From NCBI GenBank assembly GCA_021732285.1, contig JAKFVH010000140.1, positions 1-32,463 on the forward strand: 32,463 bases of DNA. The letters run 5' to 3'. Positions 15,486 to 23,096 of this stretch are shown here, one piece after another. A program made the translations under genes and the position numbers. The notes below the pieces were generated by a model. That model was given only the letters and a program-made list of their open reading frames with translations, ran no database searches and had not been told where the DNA came from. Source of the stretch: Reyranella sp. (GTDB lineage: Bacteria > Pseudomonadota > Alphaproteobacteria > Reyranellales > Reyranellaceae). How positions within the stretch are numbered: the first letter of the stretch is position 1; each line of letters starts with the position of its first letter.

Positions 15486-17168
15486 ATGCGAGCCGTGATT
15501 GTCGGTGCGGGAATGGGCGGGTTGATGACGGCGCTGGCGCTGCGACAGTCCGGCGTCTTCGCGTCGATCGAAATCTACGAGCAGACGAAGGTGCCCAGCA
15601 CCGCAGGCGCCGGGTTGAACGTCCCGCCCAACGGGGCGCGGATATGCCGTTGGCTGGGCGTCGACCTGGATGGCGGCGATCCCAAGGGCCCCGATGGCGT
15701 GATCGACGGTGGCCGGGCAGCAATTCTGGAAGCGACGCGACAGTTCAACGCGGATGGGAGCGCGATAAAGAAGCCGTTCGATCATGTCACCGCTGCGGGC
15801 GACGGTGCGGGGTTTCATCACATGCACAGGCTGGACCTGTTGATGTGCCTGTATAAGCGGGTGTTCGAGTTCGGTCCCGACAGCGGGGCGCCGTGCCCGA
15901 TCACCGTGCACATGAACTGCCGGCTGACACAGTTGCGTCAGACCGCCGGCGAGGTGACGGCAACCTTTTCGAATGGTCAAACCGCCACGGGAGAGGTTCT
16001 CGTGGGAGCCGACGGGATCAACTCTGCCACGTTGCGGCTGGCGTGGCCGAACCCGCGTCCCAAGCGCTGGACCGAGGTGACCTGCTTTCGTGGGCTCATT
16101 CCGCGGACGGTGGTCGCCTCGCTCCGCAAGGCTGACGGCAAGCCGCTGGACCACAATCCCATCAACTCCTTCAGCATGGACCGCTATCGGAACGACAAAA
16201 GCGGGGCAACGACGTACTGGGTGCGCGGCGGCGAGTTGTTGAACGTGTGGATCGCCCGTTATGAGCCTGACTCGGCCGCGTTCGAGCAGGAAGAGGGCGA
16301 CTGGTTTCCTGTCAGTCAGGAAGAGATCCTTCGCGAGGTGGGCGAGGCATTCACGGGGAGTGCCAGTAGAGACGATCTGCTCGCTCTGGCGAGGGCGATC
16401 GTTCATCCCACGAAGTGGGGCCTTTACGATCGAGACGCGCTCGAAACCTGGGTGCAGGGCCGCATCTGTCTGCTCGGGGACGCGGCGCACCCGATGCTTC
16501 CCACGTTTGGCCAAGGCTGCGCACAGTCCTTCGAGGATGCCGCCGCGCTCGGCAAAGCCTTCGCCCTGCACGGCCGCGATGTGGCTACAGCGATGCTGCA
16601 TTACGAACGCGTACGGCATTACCGCGCCACCCGCTTCCAACTCGGCTCTAAATTCGCCTTCGATCACCTGCGGGCCAAGGACACCGCTGAGCAGAAGGCA
16701 CTCCTCGAGAGGCTGGACGAGCGGGTCAGCCCCGCTTTTGCCCACGACAAGCGCGGCGGCGAGGACGACTCCTGGATTTACGCATACGACGCCCGCGATA
16801 TCGGCGCCGAATTGCCCCCTAAAAGACTAGGACCATGGGACTTCCGCCGAGCCGCCAAGGCCGACTACGCCGCGATCACCCGGAAGCTCTGGAAGCCAGC
16901 TGTTCCCGCCCAGGGTACACGCCGCGTCACGCGCGAGGAGGTCGCCCTGCACAACACCCGGGATGACTGCTGGATCATCATCTCTGGAAAAGCCTACGAC
17001 ATCACCGAGTGGGCGCCCCATCACCCTGGTGGCGCTGGAATCGCGCGAATGTACGCCGGCAAGGAAGCCACTGCGGAATTCGGCGACTACCACAGTGCCG
17101 AAGCTGTCGCGCACATGGCCAATTTCTGCGTCGGAGACGTCGTCGAGACTCCAACGACCTTGCCGTGA
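15486..17168 (+). CDS. Class A FAD monooxygenase fused to a C-terminal cytochrome b5 domain
   Basis: 560 residues, no signal peptide. Residues 1 to about 400 are a PHBH/salicylate-hydroxylase-type flavoprotein: VGAGMGG (6-12, FAD), GADGINS (174-180, the DG motif) and GDAAHPMLP (331-339, the GD motif). A linker of about 75 residues leads to a cytochrome b5 domain (about 479-553): RRVTREEVALHNTRDDCWI, GKAYDITEW, then HPGG with His513 and a second heme-ligand candidate His536 in GDYHSAEA, 23 residues apart as in cytochrome b5. The domain could deliver or accept electrons at the flavin. ATG 15486 has GGAAGG 14 nt upstream and begins the FAD fold; the frame is open to 15282. Substrate unknown. Confidence 0.92.
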   Translation: MRAVIVGAGMGGLMTALALRQSGVFASIEIYEQTKVPSTAGAGLNVPPNGARICRWLGVDLDGGDPKGPDGVIDGGRAAILEATRQFNADGSAIKKPFDHVTAAGDGAGFHHMHRLDLLMCLYKRVFEFGPDSGAPCPITVHMNCRLTQLRQTAGEVTATFSNGQTATGEVLVGADGINSATLRLAWPNPRPKRWTEVTCFRGLIPRTVVASLRKADGKPLDHNPINSFSMDRYRNDKSGATTYWVRGGELLNVWIARYEPDSAAFEQEEGDWFPVSQEEILREVGEAFTGSASRDDLLALARAIVHPTKWGLYDRDALETWVQGRICLLGDAAHPMLPTFGQGCAQSFEDAAALGKAFALHGRDVATAMLHYERVRHYRATRFQLGSKFAFDHLRAKDTAEQKALLERLDERVSPAFAHDKRGGEDDSWIYAYDARDIGAELPPKRLGPWDFRRAAKADYAAITRKLWKPAVPAQGTRRVTREEVALHNTRDDCWIIISGKAYDITEWAPHHPGGAGIARMYAGKEATAEFGDYHSAEAVAHMANFCVGDVVETPTTLP

Positions 17169-17219
17169 CTGATCATATCCGCATTCAAGGCTTATTCGTG
17201 GTTTGCAAAACCTGGCGAT

Positions 17220-17405
17220 CGCGCCGGGCACAAGCGTTGTCTTCGCCTTCATCTGCTCGGCGACGCCCAGACGCTCGATTGCCCTGCTTGCAACCACTCC
17301 GCTCAGGCCGCCCTTGGCCGGATCGGCGCAGGAGATCGAACGGGCTGCAATCAGCGTTTGCTTGAACGCTTCGACCGTTGAGATATCAGGCTTCGGCACG
17401 CCGGC
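17220..17405 (-). pseudogene. Fragment of a molybdate-type ABC substrate-binding protein
   Basis: The minus strand reads PKPDISTVEAFKQTLIAA, SISCADPAKGGLSGV and ERLGVAEQMKAKTTLVPGA, a run typical of ModA-like periplasmic binding proteins around their middle. Upstream the frame breaks at about 17400, and downstream it runs into sequence antisense to the cytochrome b5 domain, so both ends are missing. Non-functional remnant filling most of the 17169-17489 gap. Confidence 0.7.
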
Positions 17406-17473
17406 GCGCCCGCAAGCGCAACCGGCGTCCCGGCAACATTCACGAGGTTGCCAGAGGCCAGCTTGTTCTCCTT

Positions 17474-17503
17474 GTGCTGTTCCGCTTCGTCAGGACGCCC
17501 TGA
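17474..17503 (+). repeat. Right copy of the 26-bp repeat: relic of a methyltransferase 3' end
   Basis: In frame this reads VLFRFVRTP followed by TGA, the same nine residues that end the methyltransferase at 15256. The two DNA differences across these codons (CGG/CGC, CCA/CCC) are both synonymous, and the stop codon differs. Upstream similarity is lost at once. It overlaps the 3' end of the minus-strand cupin gene by 14 nt. Confidence 0.75.
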
Positions 17504-17924
17504 CCGGCTCCAGCTTGCTGTCGAGCACGGGATAGCCCGAGGCGTCGCTCTTGCGGTCGAGGTAGGTCACCACGCGGTCAGGATTGGCGTGGATGCCGAG
17601 CAGGCGCATCGGCTGGTCGCCGACGGTCCGGAAGCTGTGCGGAATGTCGGCGGGCAACGCCACGCAGTCGCCTGGCCCCAGCCGGGAGGGCTTGTCTTCC
17701 TCGCCCTGCAGCCAGACCTCGGCCTCGCCTTCGATAATGAACAGCAGCTCGACGTAGGGATGAAAATGCATCGGCGCAACGTAGCCGGGCGCCGAGGTCT
17801 GGATGCCGGTGCGCACCGGCGTGTCGCCGTCGGCGATCAGCGGATGATAGAAGGCGAGCGCTCCGAACTCGACGCGGGTCGCATCGGCGAGCTTGCGGAT
17901 CTTCGGCGCTTGAAGAGTGGACAT
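17490..17924 (-). CDS. Cupin-domain protein
   Basis: 144 residues from ATG 17924 (minus strand), preceded by GGGAG; the frame is open to 18158, but the added sequence is low-complexity and not cupin-like. Cupin motif 1 GYVAPMHFHPYVELLFIIEG gives His53, His55 and Glu59; motif 2 LPADIPHSF gives His96, a complete metal site. This is the form seen in small dioxygenase-like or sensor cupins; no substrate can be named. The upstream region 17925-18259 (335 nt) contains two palindromes and no gene. The last codons overlap the methyltransferase relic. Confidence 0.87.
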   Translation of the reverse strand: MSTLQAPKIRKLADATRVEFGALAFYHPLIADGDTPVRTGIQTSAPGYVAPMHFHPYVELLFIIEGEAEVWLQGEEDKPSRLGPGDCVALPADIPHSFRTVGDQPMRLLGIHANPDRVVTYLDRKSDASGYPVLDSKLEPVRAS

Positions 17925-18071
17925 TGGAACTCCCTTCGCCGCCTGCCAGGCGGGCCCGACGGCGACACTGTGCAGGACGCCCTCGGCACCCGCAAGCCGG
18001 CTACCGGAAGAGCATTGGACGCGGCGGCCGCGGCTCCCGAGCCCGCGGCCCTCGCAAAAGCCGGGCGGTTG

Positions 18072-18087
18072 TGTAACCCAGGTTACA
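18072..18087. promoter_or_regulatory. Inverted repeat TGTAACC-CA-GGTTACA, candidate operator
   Basis: Perfect 7-bp half-sites with a 2-nt spacer, 148 nt upstream of the cupin start and about 170 nt before the divergent secreted-protein gene at 18260. The form suits a dimeric HTH repressor; no regulator gene is adjacent. Confidence 0.45.
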
Positions 18088-18093
18088 TAACGC

Positions 18094-18107
18094 GCGCTCC
18101 GGAGCGC
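18094..18107. promoter_or_regulatory. Perfect 14-bp palindrome GCGCTCCGGAGCGC
   Basis: Lies 6 nt from the TGTAACC inverted repeat. It could be a second regulator site or a hairpin; it recalls the TCC/GGA loops of the composite repeats but is much shorter. Confidence 0.3.
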
Positions 18108-18259
18108 TAGCATCACGGCAAGCGACGCGGCGTCGGTTCCACGCTCGCGAATCTTCAAACCGAGTCAGTGCCACTGGAAGAGATGAAGTACAAAATCATT
18201 GACGGATTCGGCACATTCCGAGTGTCGTGATAGGATATTGCAACCAAGGGAGCGATGAA

Positions 18260-18667
18260 ATGAGGTTGGGACTGTTTCTCACGACATTGATCGGGCTGGC
18301 GGGTGCTTCTCACATCTCCAGCGCGGCAGACGCTACGTGGGCTGCCGTTGGCGCACTGGAGAATGGCATGTCGACGTCGTGCGGCGGCGGCACGGTGAGT
18401 ACCGGGCCGGAATGGACCGCCCCTGCCCGTGGGCAGGTCGACATCAAGGGGAACACGCTCACTTTTAAAAGTACGAGCGCAATTCCGAACCATTCATTCA
18501 CCGTCGATTTGAGGGCGTTGAATCCTGATGGTTCCGGAAAAGTTGTCGGCACAGACAACAACAACAGAGAGTTCTACCTGACGTTCGATCCGGGCAGCGG
18601 AGCCCGCACATTCCACATGACCTATCGCCTCAAGGCTTGCCGGCGCGTCTATACGCCCACGGCATAA
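18260..18667 (+). CDS. Secreted protein of unknown family (tandem paralogue A)
   Basis: 135 residues. Signal peptide MRLGLFLTTLIGLAGASHISSAA precedes a beta-rich mature part (GQVDIKGNTLTFKSTS, HSFTVDLRALNPDGSG, REFYLTFDPGSGARTFHMTY) that looks like a small beta-sandwich or barrel; two cysteines (C41 and one in KACRR). AAGGGAGCG precedes ATG 18260; the frame opens earlier at 18227. GC content is low (about 45-55% in hand-counted lines), pointing to acquisition. It is followed by a closely related but interrupted copy. Confidence 0.7.
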   Translation: MRLGLFLTTLIGLAGASHISSAADATWAAVGALENGMSTSCGGGTVSTGPEWTAPARGQVDIKGNTLTFKSTSAIPNHSFTVDLRALNPDGSGKVVGTDNNNREFYLTFDPGSGARTFHMTYRLKACRRVYTPTA

Positions 18668-18732
18668 TGATGTCTCGCATGCTTGCCCTCGCCGTTCCGC
18701 CACAACGACGACCCGCACAAGGAGGCGATAAA

Positions 18733-19116
18733 ATGAGGTTGGGACTGTTTCTCTCGACATTGATCGGGCTCGCGGGTGCTTCTCCCATCGCCAGCGCGGC
18801 AGACACGACGTGGATTGCCGTTGCCACACTGGAGAACCCCGCGTGCGATACTTCGATCGGCGGGCCGCCAGGGCCGACCGACTGACAAGTCGACATAAAG
18901 GGGAACACGCTCACTTTTACGAGGCAAACGACGACGAGGAGTTCATTCACTGTCGATTTGAAGGCGCTGCAGCCTGATGGTTCTGGAAGAGTCGTCGGCA
19001 AGGACGACAAGAACAGAGAGTTCTACGTCACGTTCGATCCGGGCAGCGGAGCGCGCCCATTCTATGTGACCAACTCCATTACCCCTTGCAGGTCAGTTTT
19101 TACGCCCAAGGCATAG
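18733..19116 (+). pseudogene. Tandem paralogue B of the secreted protein, interrupted by one TGA
   Basis: Strong AAGGAGG site before ATG 18733. It reads MRLGLFLSTLIGLAGASPIASAADTTW, up to GGPPGPTD, then TGA at 18883-18885; the same frame continues with QVDIKGNTLTF, SSFTVDLKALQPDGSGRVVG, REFYVTFDPGSGARPFYV to TAG at 19114-19116 without any other disruption. The paralogue has a sense codon there, so a single CGA-to-TGA change would explain it. Probably a recent pseudogene; a truncated 50-residue product is possible. Confidence 0.75.
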
Positions 19117-19139
19117 TGACGTCTCAGCGATAGTCGGTA

Positions 19140-19439
19140 CTAGCGGACCGAGTACATCAGGTGCCCTGTCCACCAGCTCGCCTCGCCGTTCAGGCGGATG
19201 GCGAGCAGCCCGATGCCGGCGACGAGGGCGATCCAGAACAGCGCCTTCGGAATTCCAGCCCTGACTCCCACCAATCCGGCGATCGCCAGCACGTCCACCG
19301 CGATCCCGAGCCAGGTCGCCGTGCTTCCCGGATACTCGTGGGCGGGTATGAGCACGCGCCACAGAAACGAGCCGATCAGATAGACGGCGAGACCATAGCA
19401 GACGATAGGGCTCGTTGCCTTCGACGGCTGATCGCTCAT
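19140..19439 (-). CDS. Small integral membrane protein, unknown function
   Basis: 99 residues with three or four hydrophobic segments (IVCYGLAVYLIGSFLW, TWLGIAVDVLAIAGLVGV, ALFWIALVAGIGLLAI), so an inner-membrane protein; family not recognised. GGGGAGGG precedes ATG 19439 on the minus strand. It lies 24 nt downstream of the large oxidoreductase gene on the same strand and may be its co-transcribed partner. Confidence 0.7.
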   Translation of the reverse strand: MSDQPSKATSPIVCYGLAVYLIGSFLWRVLIPAHEYPGSTATWLGIAVDVLAIAGLVGVRAGIPKALFWIALVAGIGLLAIRLNGEASWWTGHLMYSVR

Positions 19440-19463
19440 GGCGCCCTCCCCCGACGGGGGCAG

Positions 19464-22400
19464 TCAGCGCGCCCCGATCTTCCTAAGCGAACGGTCGATC
19501 CATAGTGCGCTGATCTTCTCCTGCACGCCATTCTGGCGCAGCCGCTGGCGCAGGCAGGCGAAGTCGACGCGGTCGAGCTCCTGGTCCTGGTTGAAGCAGG
19601 AGAACACCACCGACTCCTTGCCGGTGACCGGATCCTTGTGGAGCTGCAGGCACTGGGCGCAGACCTCCTTCATCATGCATTGCATGGGGGAGTTGATCGA
19701 TCCCAGCGCGCGATGATCGGCCTTCAGCCAGGGCTTCAGCACGCCGTGCCGCGCCAGCCTAACGGCGTTCATCATGCCGTCCGAGCCGATGGCGACGATG
19801 CGGTCGGCGTCCTTGAAGGGGATCGGCTGCTCACCCAGCTCGCCCGATGCGTAGCGGCGCATCGCCTCGACGATGTTGTCGACCACCGATTTGTCCTGTG
19901 GCCGGTCGACCGGGAAACCCGGCTGCTCGTCGCAGGCCCAGACGACGACGTCGGCCGCGGCCTCGATCTCCTCGACCTTGTAGCGGTCGGACGGCTTCTT
20001 GTAGCCGGCGAAGTACAGCACCTTGCTGCCGGCCTTGCGGAAGGCCTGGCCAATCGAGAACAGCACGGCGTTGCCCAGGCCGCCGCCCGCCAGCACCACC
20101 GTCTCTCCCGGCTCGATCTCGGTCGGCGTGCCGGTCGGGCCCATGACGATCACCGGCTCGCCGGGCTCGAGCAGGGTGCAGAGGTCCGACGAGCCGCCCA
20201 TCTCCAAGGTGATCAGCGACAGCAGGCCCTTGTCCTTGTCGACCCAGGCGCCGGTCAGCGCCAGGCCCTCCATGGTGAGCAAGGTGCCGTCGACCTTCTT
20301 CGATCGCGCCTCGTAGTTCTGCAGGCGATAGAACTGGCCGGGCTCGAAGTTGCGCGCGGCGGCGGGTGCCTCGACCACGACCTCGACGATGGTCGGCGTC
20401 AGGCGGTCGACGCGCACGACCTTGGCGCGCCACTGGGCGTTGGCCTGGCCCAGGATCTCGGCAGGCGAGCGTTTCGACGCCGGCAGCTTCGCCATGGTGC
20501 GCGTCAACACCGGATAGCCCTGCTTGGCGCCGCCCATGGCCTTCACGACGTTACCGGCGAACGACGGATGCAGGTCGCCGAAGAACGACATGAAGCGGCC
20601 GTCGGCGGCGCGATACATCAGCACGCGCACGTCGGCCGGCTTGGCCACGCGCTCGGGCGTGGCGGGATTGCCCTCCTCGTCGAGGGCGCGGAAGTACTTG
20701 CCGTCGATGAAGGCGTGCGTTGCGTCCTCGCGCGCCAGCACCGTGTTGGGCTGGGTGCCTGCCGCCACCAGGATGGTGCGCGCCGGCAGCGTCGCCTCGA
20801 CCTTCTGGCCGTTCTGCTCGCCTGCGACCTTGAGCGCCGAGGCGTGGCCGTTGGCATCGACTTCGACGGCCACCGGCGACAGGCCTTCGGCGAAGCGGAT
20901 GTCCTCCTCCAGCGCCTTCAGCACCTCTTCGTGGTTCAGCGTATAGGACGGCGAATCGATCAGACGCCGGCGATAGGCGATGGTGACGCCGCCCCAGCCG
21001 TTCACCAGGCCGGCGATATCCGGCGTGCGGCCCTCGCGTTCAGCCGTCGCACGCTCGGCGCGGATGGCCTCGGCATGGCTGATGAATTCGAACGCGATCT
21101 CGCGCTCCTCGGCGTTCATGGCGGCGAACACTGCGGCCTCGCCGCGCTCCTGCACCAGGATCTCGTGGCGCGCCAGGAACTTCTCGACCTGCAGCGGGTA
21201 GTAGGCGAGCGACTCCGTTGCCGTGTCGATCGCGGTCAGGCCGCCGCCGATCACCACCACCGGCAGGCGGATCTGCAGGTTGGCGATGGAGTCCTTCTTG
21301 GCAGCGCCCGTTAGCTGCAGCGCCATCAGGAAGTCCGACGCCGCGCGCACGCCGCGCGCCAGGCCGTTGGGCAGGTCGAGCACGGTGGGCTTGCCGGCGC
21401 CGGCGCACAGCGCCACGTGGTCGAAGCCCATGGCGAAGGCGCTCTCGACCGTCACCGTGCCGCCGAAGCGCACGCCGCCGAACATCGAGAACTGACGGCG
21501 CCGCTCGAGCAGCAGGCGCACCATCTTCAGGTAGTTCTTGTCCCAGCGCACGGTGATGCCGTACTCGGCGACTCCGCCGAAGCCCGCCATAGCGCGCTCG
21601 CCGAGGTCCTCGCGCAGCGAGGCAACGTCCTGAACCGCGGCAAAGGCATGGCGCGCACCGTCGGCCGACACGCCGGACTGCTCGACGGGCAAAGGCTCGA
21701 TCTTCAAGCCGTCGATGCCGACCACGGCGTGGCCGTCGTTCATCAGGTGATGAGCGAGGTTGAAGCCGGCGGGGCCCAGCCCCACCACCAGCACGGTGCG
21801 GCCCGTCGCAGGCCTTGGGAGCGGCCGGCGCAGGTTGAGCGGATTCCACCGCGTCAGCAGCGAGTAGATCTCGAAGCCCCAGGGCAGGCCTAAAACGTCC
21901 TTCAGGGTGCGGGTCTCGATCTGCGGGATGTCGACCGGCTCCTGCTTCTGGTAGATGCAGGCCTTCATGCAGTCGTTGCAGATGCGATGCCCGGTCGCTG
22001 CCACCAGCGGATTGTCGACGGCGGCCATCGCCAGCGCGCCGATGGAGAAGCCCTCGCTCTTCAGGAGGTTCATCTCCGAGATCTTCTCCTCGAGCGGGCA
22101 GCCTGCCAGCGTGACGCCGAACGGCGACTTCTGGAACGCACCGGTCTTGCGATCCTTCAGCCCGCGCGAGCAGCTGTCCTTGCCCTGGTTGTGGCACCAG
22201 ATGCAGTAGTTGGAATGATCGAGCGCGCGGACGAGGTCGAAGCCTTCGTCGGTCAACGCGAAGCCCTCGCGATGGCGCAGCATCGGCCGCGGCAGGCGCA
22301 TGCGCGTGACGCCGTCCACGACCTCGGTCTCGATCGGCACCAGGTGCTCAAAGTCGAGCTTGTGCGGAACCTTGAACAAGGGCCCGTCGCGATGGCGCTT

Positions 22401-22952
22401 CTTTCCTTCAGGCGAGTGCAGCGCCCAGGCGGCGTAGCGCGTCAGCGCCTCGATCTCTTGTGTCGGCGTCGCGATCTTGAATTCCGCGCCGGCGCGCTCG
22501 CGTACGGCAAGAGCGAAGGCCAGCTCCCAGGCCTCCAGCCCATCCTCGAGCCTTACCGGAAGCGCGACCTCGGCCGTGACCTTGGCGCCGTCCAACGCGG
22601 CCGCGGCGTCCGCCTTGATGGTACGGGTCACGTAGCGCTGCACGAACAGACGCTTGCAATCGAAGACGGGCGCCAACTTGCTGTGTCGGCCGCGCAGTTC
22701 GGCGGCCTCCGCCGCAACGCCGAACAGCGCCGCTAAAAAGTCCTCGAGCGGGCGGGCCAGCTCGATCAGCAGGTTGGACTCGTCCTTGACCGCGAGGGCG
22801 TCCGGGTTGGCGCGCGCGGCCATCAGCCGGGCATGGGCCTCGACGTGGCTCTCCTTCAGCCAGTCGACGAAAGCAGCATCGAGGCGGACCAGGCCCTCGC
22901 GGTCGTAAAGGTCGGTAAAGCCGAGACCGTGGCTCAGCGAAGGCGACGCCAT
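19464..22952 (-). CDS. Large fused GltD-like / PyrK-like iron-sulfur flavoprotein oxidoreductase
   Basis: 1162 residues in one chain. Residues 1 to about 240: no recognised motif. 250-332: cysteine-rich segment CIWCHNQGKDSC, C285, CNDCMKAC, like the 4Fe-4S region of glutamate-synthase small subunits. About 385-800: two Rossmann folds, VVGLGPAGFN (389-398, FAD) and VVIGGGLTAID (567-576, NAD(P)). About 843-1080: ferredoxin-NADP-reductase fold, FEPGQFYRLQ (869-878) and VLAGGGLGNAV (953-963). C-terminus: C1092, C1098, C1101, C1119, a PyrK-like 2Fe-2S set. It could move electrons between NAD(P)H and ferredoxin-like partners; the exact reaction is unknown. Divergent from heme A synthase. Confidence 0.88.
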   Translation of the reverse strand: MASPSLSHGLGFTDLYDREGLVRLDAAFVDWLKESHVEAHARLMAARANPDALAVKDESNLLIELARPLEDFLAALFGVAAEAAELRGRHSKLAPVFDCKRLFVQRYVTRTIKADAAAALDGAKVTAEVALPVRLEDGLEAWELAFALAVRERAGAEFKIATPTQEIEALTRYAAWALHSPEGKKRHRDGPLFKVPHKLDFEHLVPIETEVVDGVTRMRLPRPMLRHREGFALTDEGFDLVRALDHSNYCIWCHNQGKDSCSRGLKDRKTGAFQKSPFGVTLAGCPLEEKISEMNLLKSEGFSIGALAMAAVDNPLVAATGHRICNDCMKACIYQKQEPVDIPQIETRTLKDVLGLPWGFEIYSLLTRWNPLNLRRPLPRPATGRTVLVVGLGPAGFNLAHHLMNDGHAVVGIDGLKIEPLPVEQSGVSADGARHAFAAVQDVASLREDLGERAMAGFGGVAEYGITVRWDKNYLKMVRLLLERRRQFSMFGGVRFGGTVTVESAFAMGFDHVALCAGAGKPTVLDLPNGLARGVRAASDFLMALQLTGAAKKDSIANLQIRLPVVVIGGGLTAIDTATESLAYYPLQVEKFLARHEILVQERGEAAVFAAMNAEEREIAFEFISHAEAIRAERATAEREGRTPDIAGLVNGWGGVTIAYRRRLIDSPSYTLNHEEVLKALEEDIRFAEGLSPVAVEVDANGHASALKVAGEQNGQKVEATLPARTILVAAGTQPNTVLAREDATHAFIDGKYFRALDEEGNPATPERVAKPADVRVLMYRAADGRFMSFFGDLHPSFAGNVVKAMGGAKQGYPVLTRTMAKLPASKRSPAEILGQANAQWRAKVVRVDRLTPTIVEVVVEAPAAARNFEPGQFYRLQNYEARSKKVDGTLLTMEGLALTGAWVDKDKGLLSLITLEMGGSSDLCTLLEPGEPVIVMGPTGTPTEIEPGETVVLAGGGLGNAVLFSIGQAFRKAGSKVLYFAGYKKPSDRYKVEEIEAAADVVVWACDEQPGFPVDRPQDKSVVDNIVEAMRRYASGELGEQPIPFKDADRIVAIGSDGMMNAVRLARHGVLKPWLKADHRALGSINSPMQCMMKEVCAQCLQLHKDPVTGKESVVFSCFNQDQELDRVDFACLRQRLRQNGVQEKISALWIDRSLRKIGAR

Positions 22953-23096
22953 GTCAGGAATATCCGGGTGAACCGAGGGGTGATTCGTTCGTATGCGAAC
23001 CGATTAGACAACGCCGGGCCGGAGCGCAAGACATCAGCGATTCGCGACACTAATGCTGATGACGCGACGGGCTGCTTCACGCATGGTCCCGCCGAC
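22953..23096. other. Divergent intergenic region, oxidoreductase / heme A synthase
   Basis: 144 nt that must hold both promoters. No convincing -35/-10 pair, operator or RNA structure stands out. TTCG-TATG-CGAA near 22993 is a weak inverted repeat only. Confidence 0.4.

Noticed and set aside
17925..18158. N-terminal extension of the second cupin to 18158
   Set aside because: The extra 78 codons are low-complexity and lack a ribosome site; GGGAG before ATG 17924 and the cupin fold start support the shorter form.
18199..18236. TTGACG...TAGGAT as a sigma-70 promoter for the secreted paralogue
   Set aside because: The spacer is 26 nt, too long for a standard promoter.
18883..18885. In-frame TGA as a possible selenocysteine codon
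   Set aside because: No SECIS-like hairpin is evident just downstream, the paralogue has no cysteine at that site, and no selenoprotein family fits; a nonsense change is simpler.
19638..21314. 558-codon plus-strand frame opposite the large oxidoreductase
   Set aside because: Low-complexity translation; the minus strand contains all cysteine and Rossmann motifs.
22833..23096. 88-codon N-terminal extension of heme A synthase
   Set aside because: It would overlap the divergent oxidoreductase gene, and the family N-terminus begins at ATG 23097.
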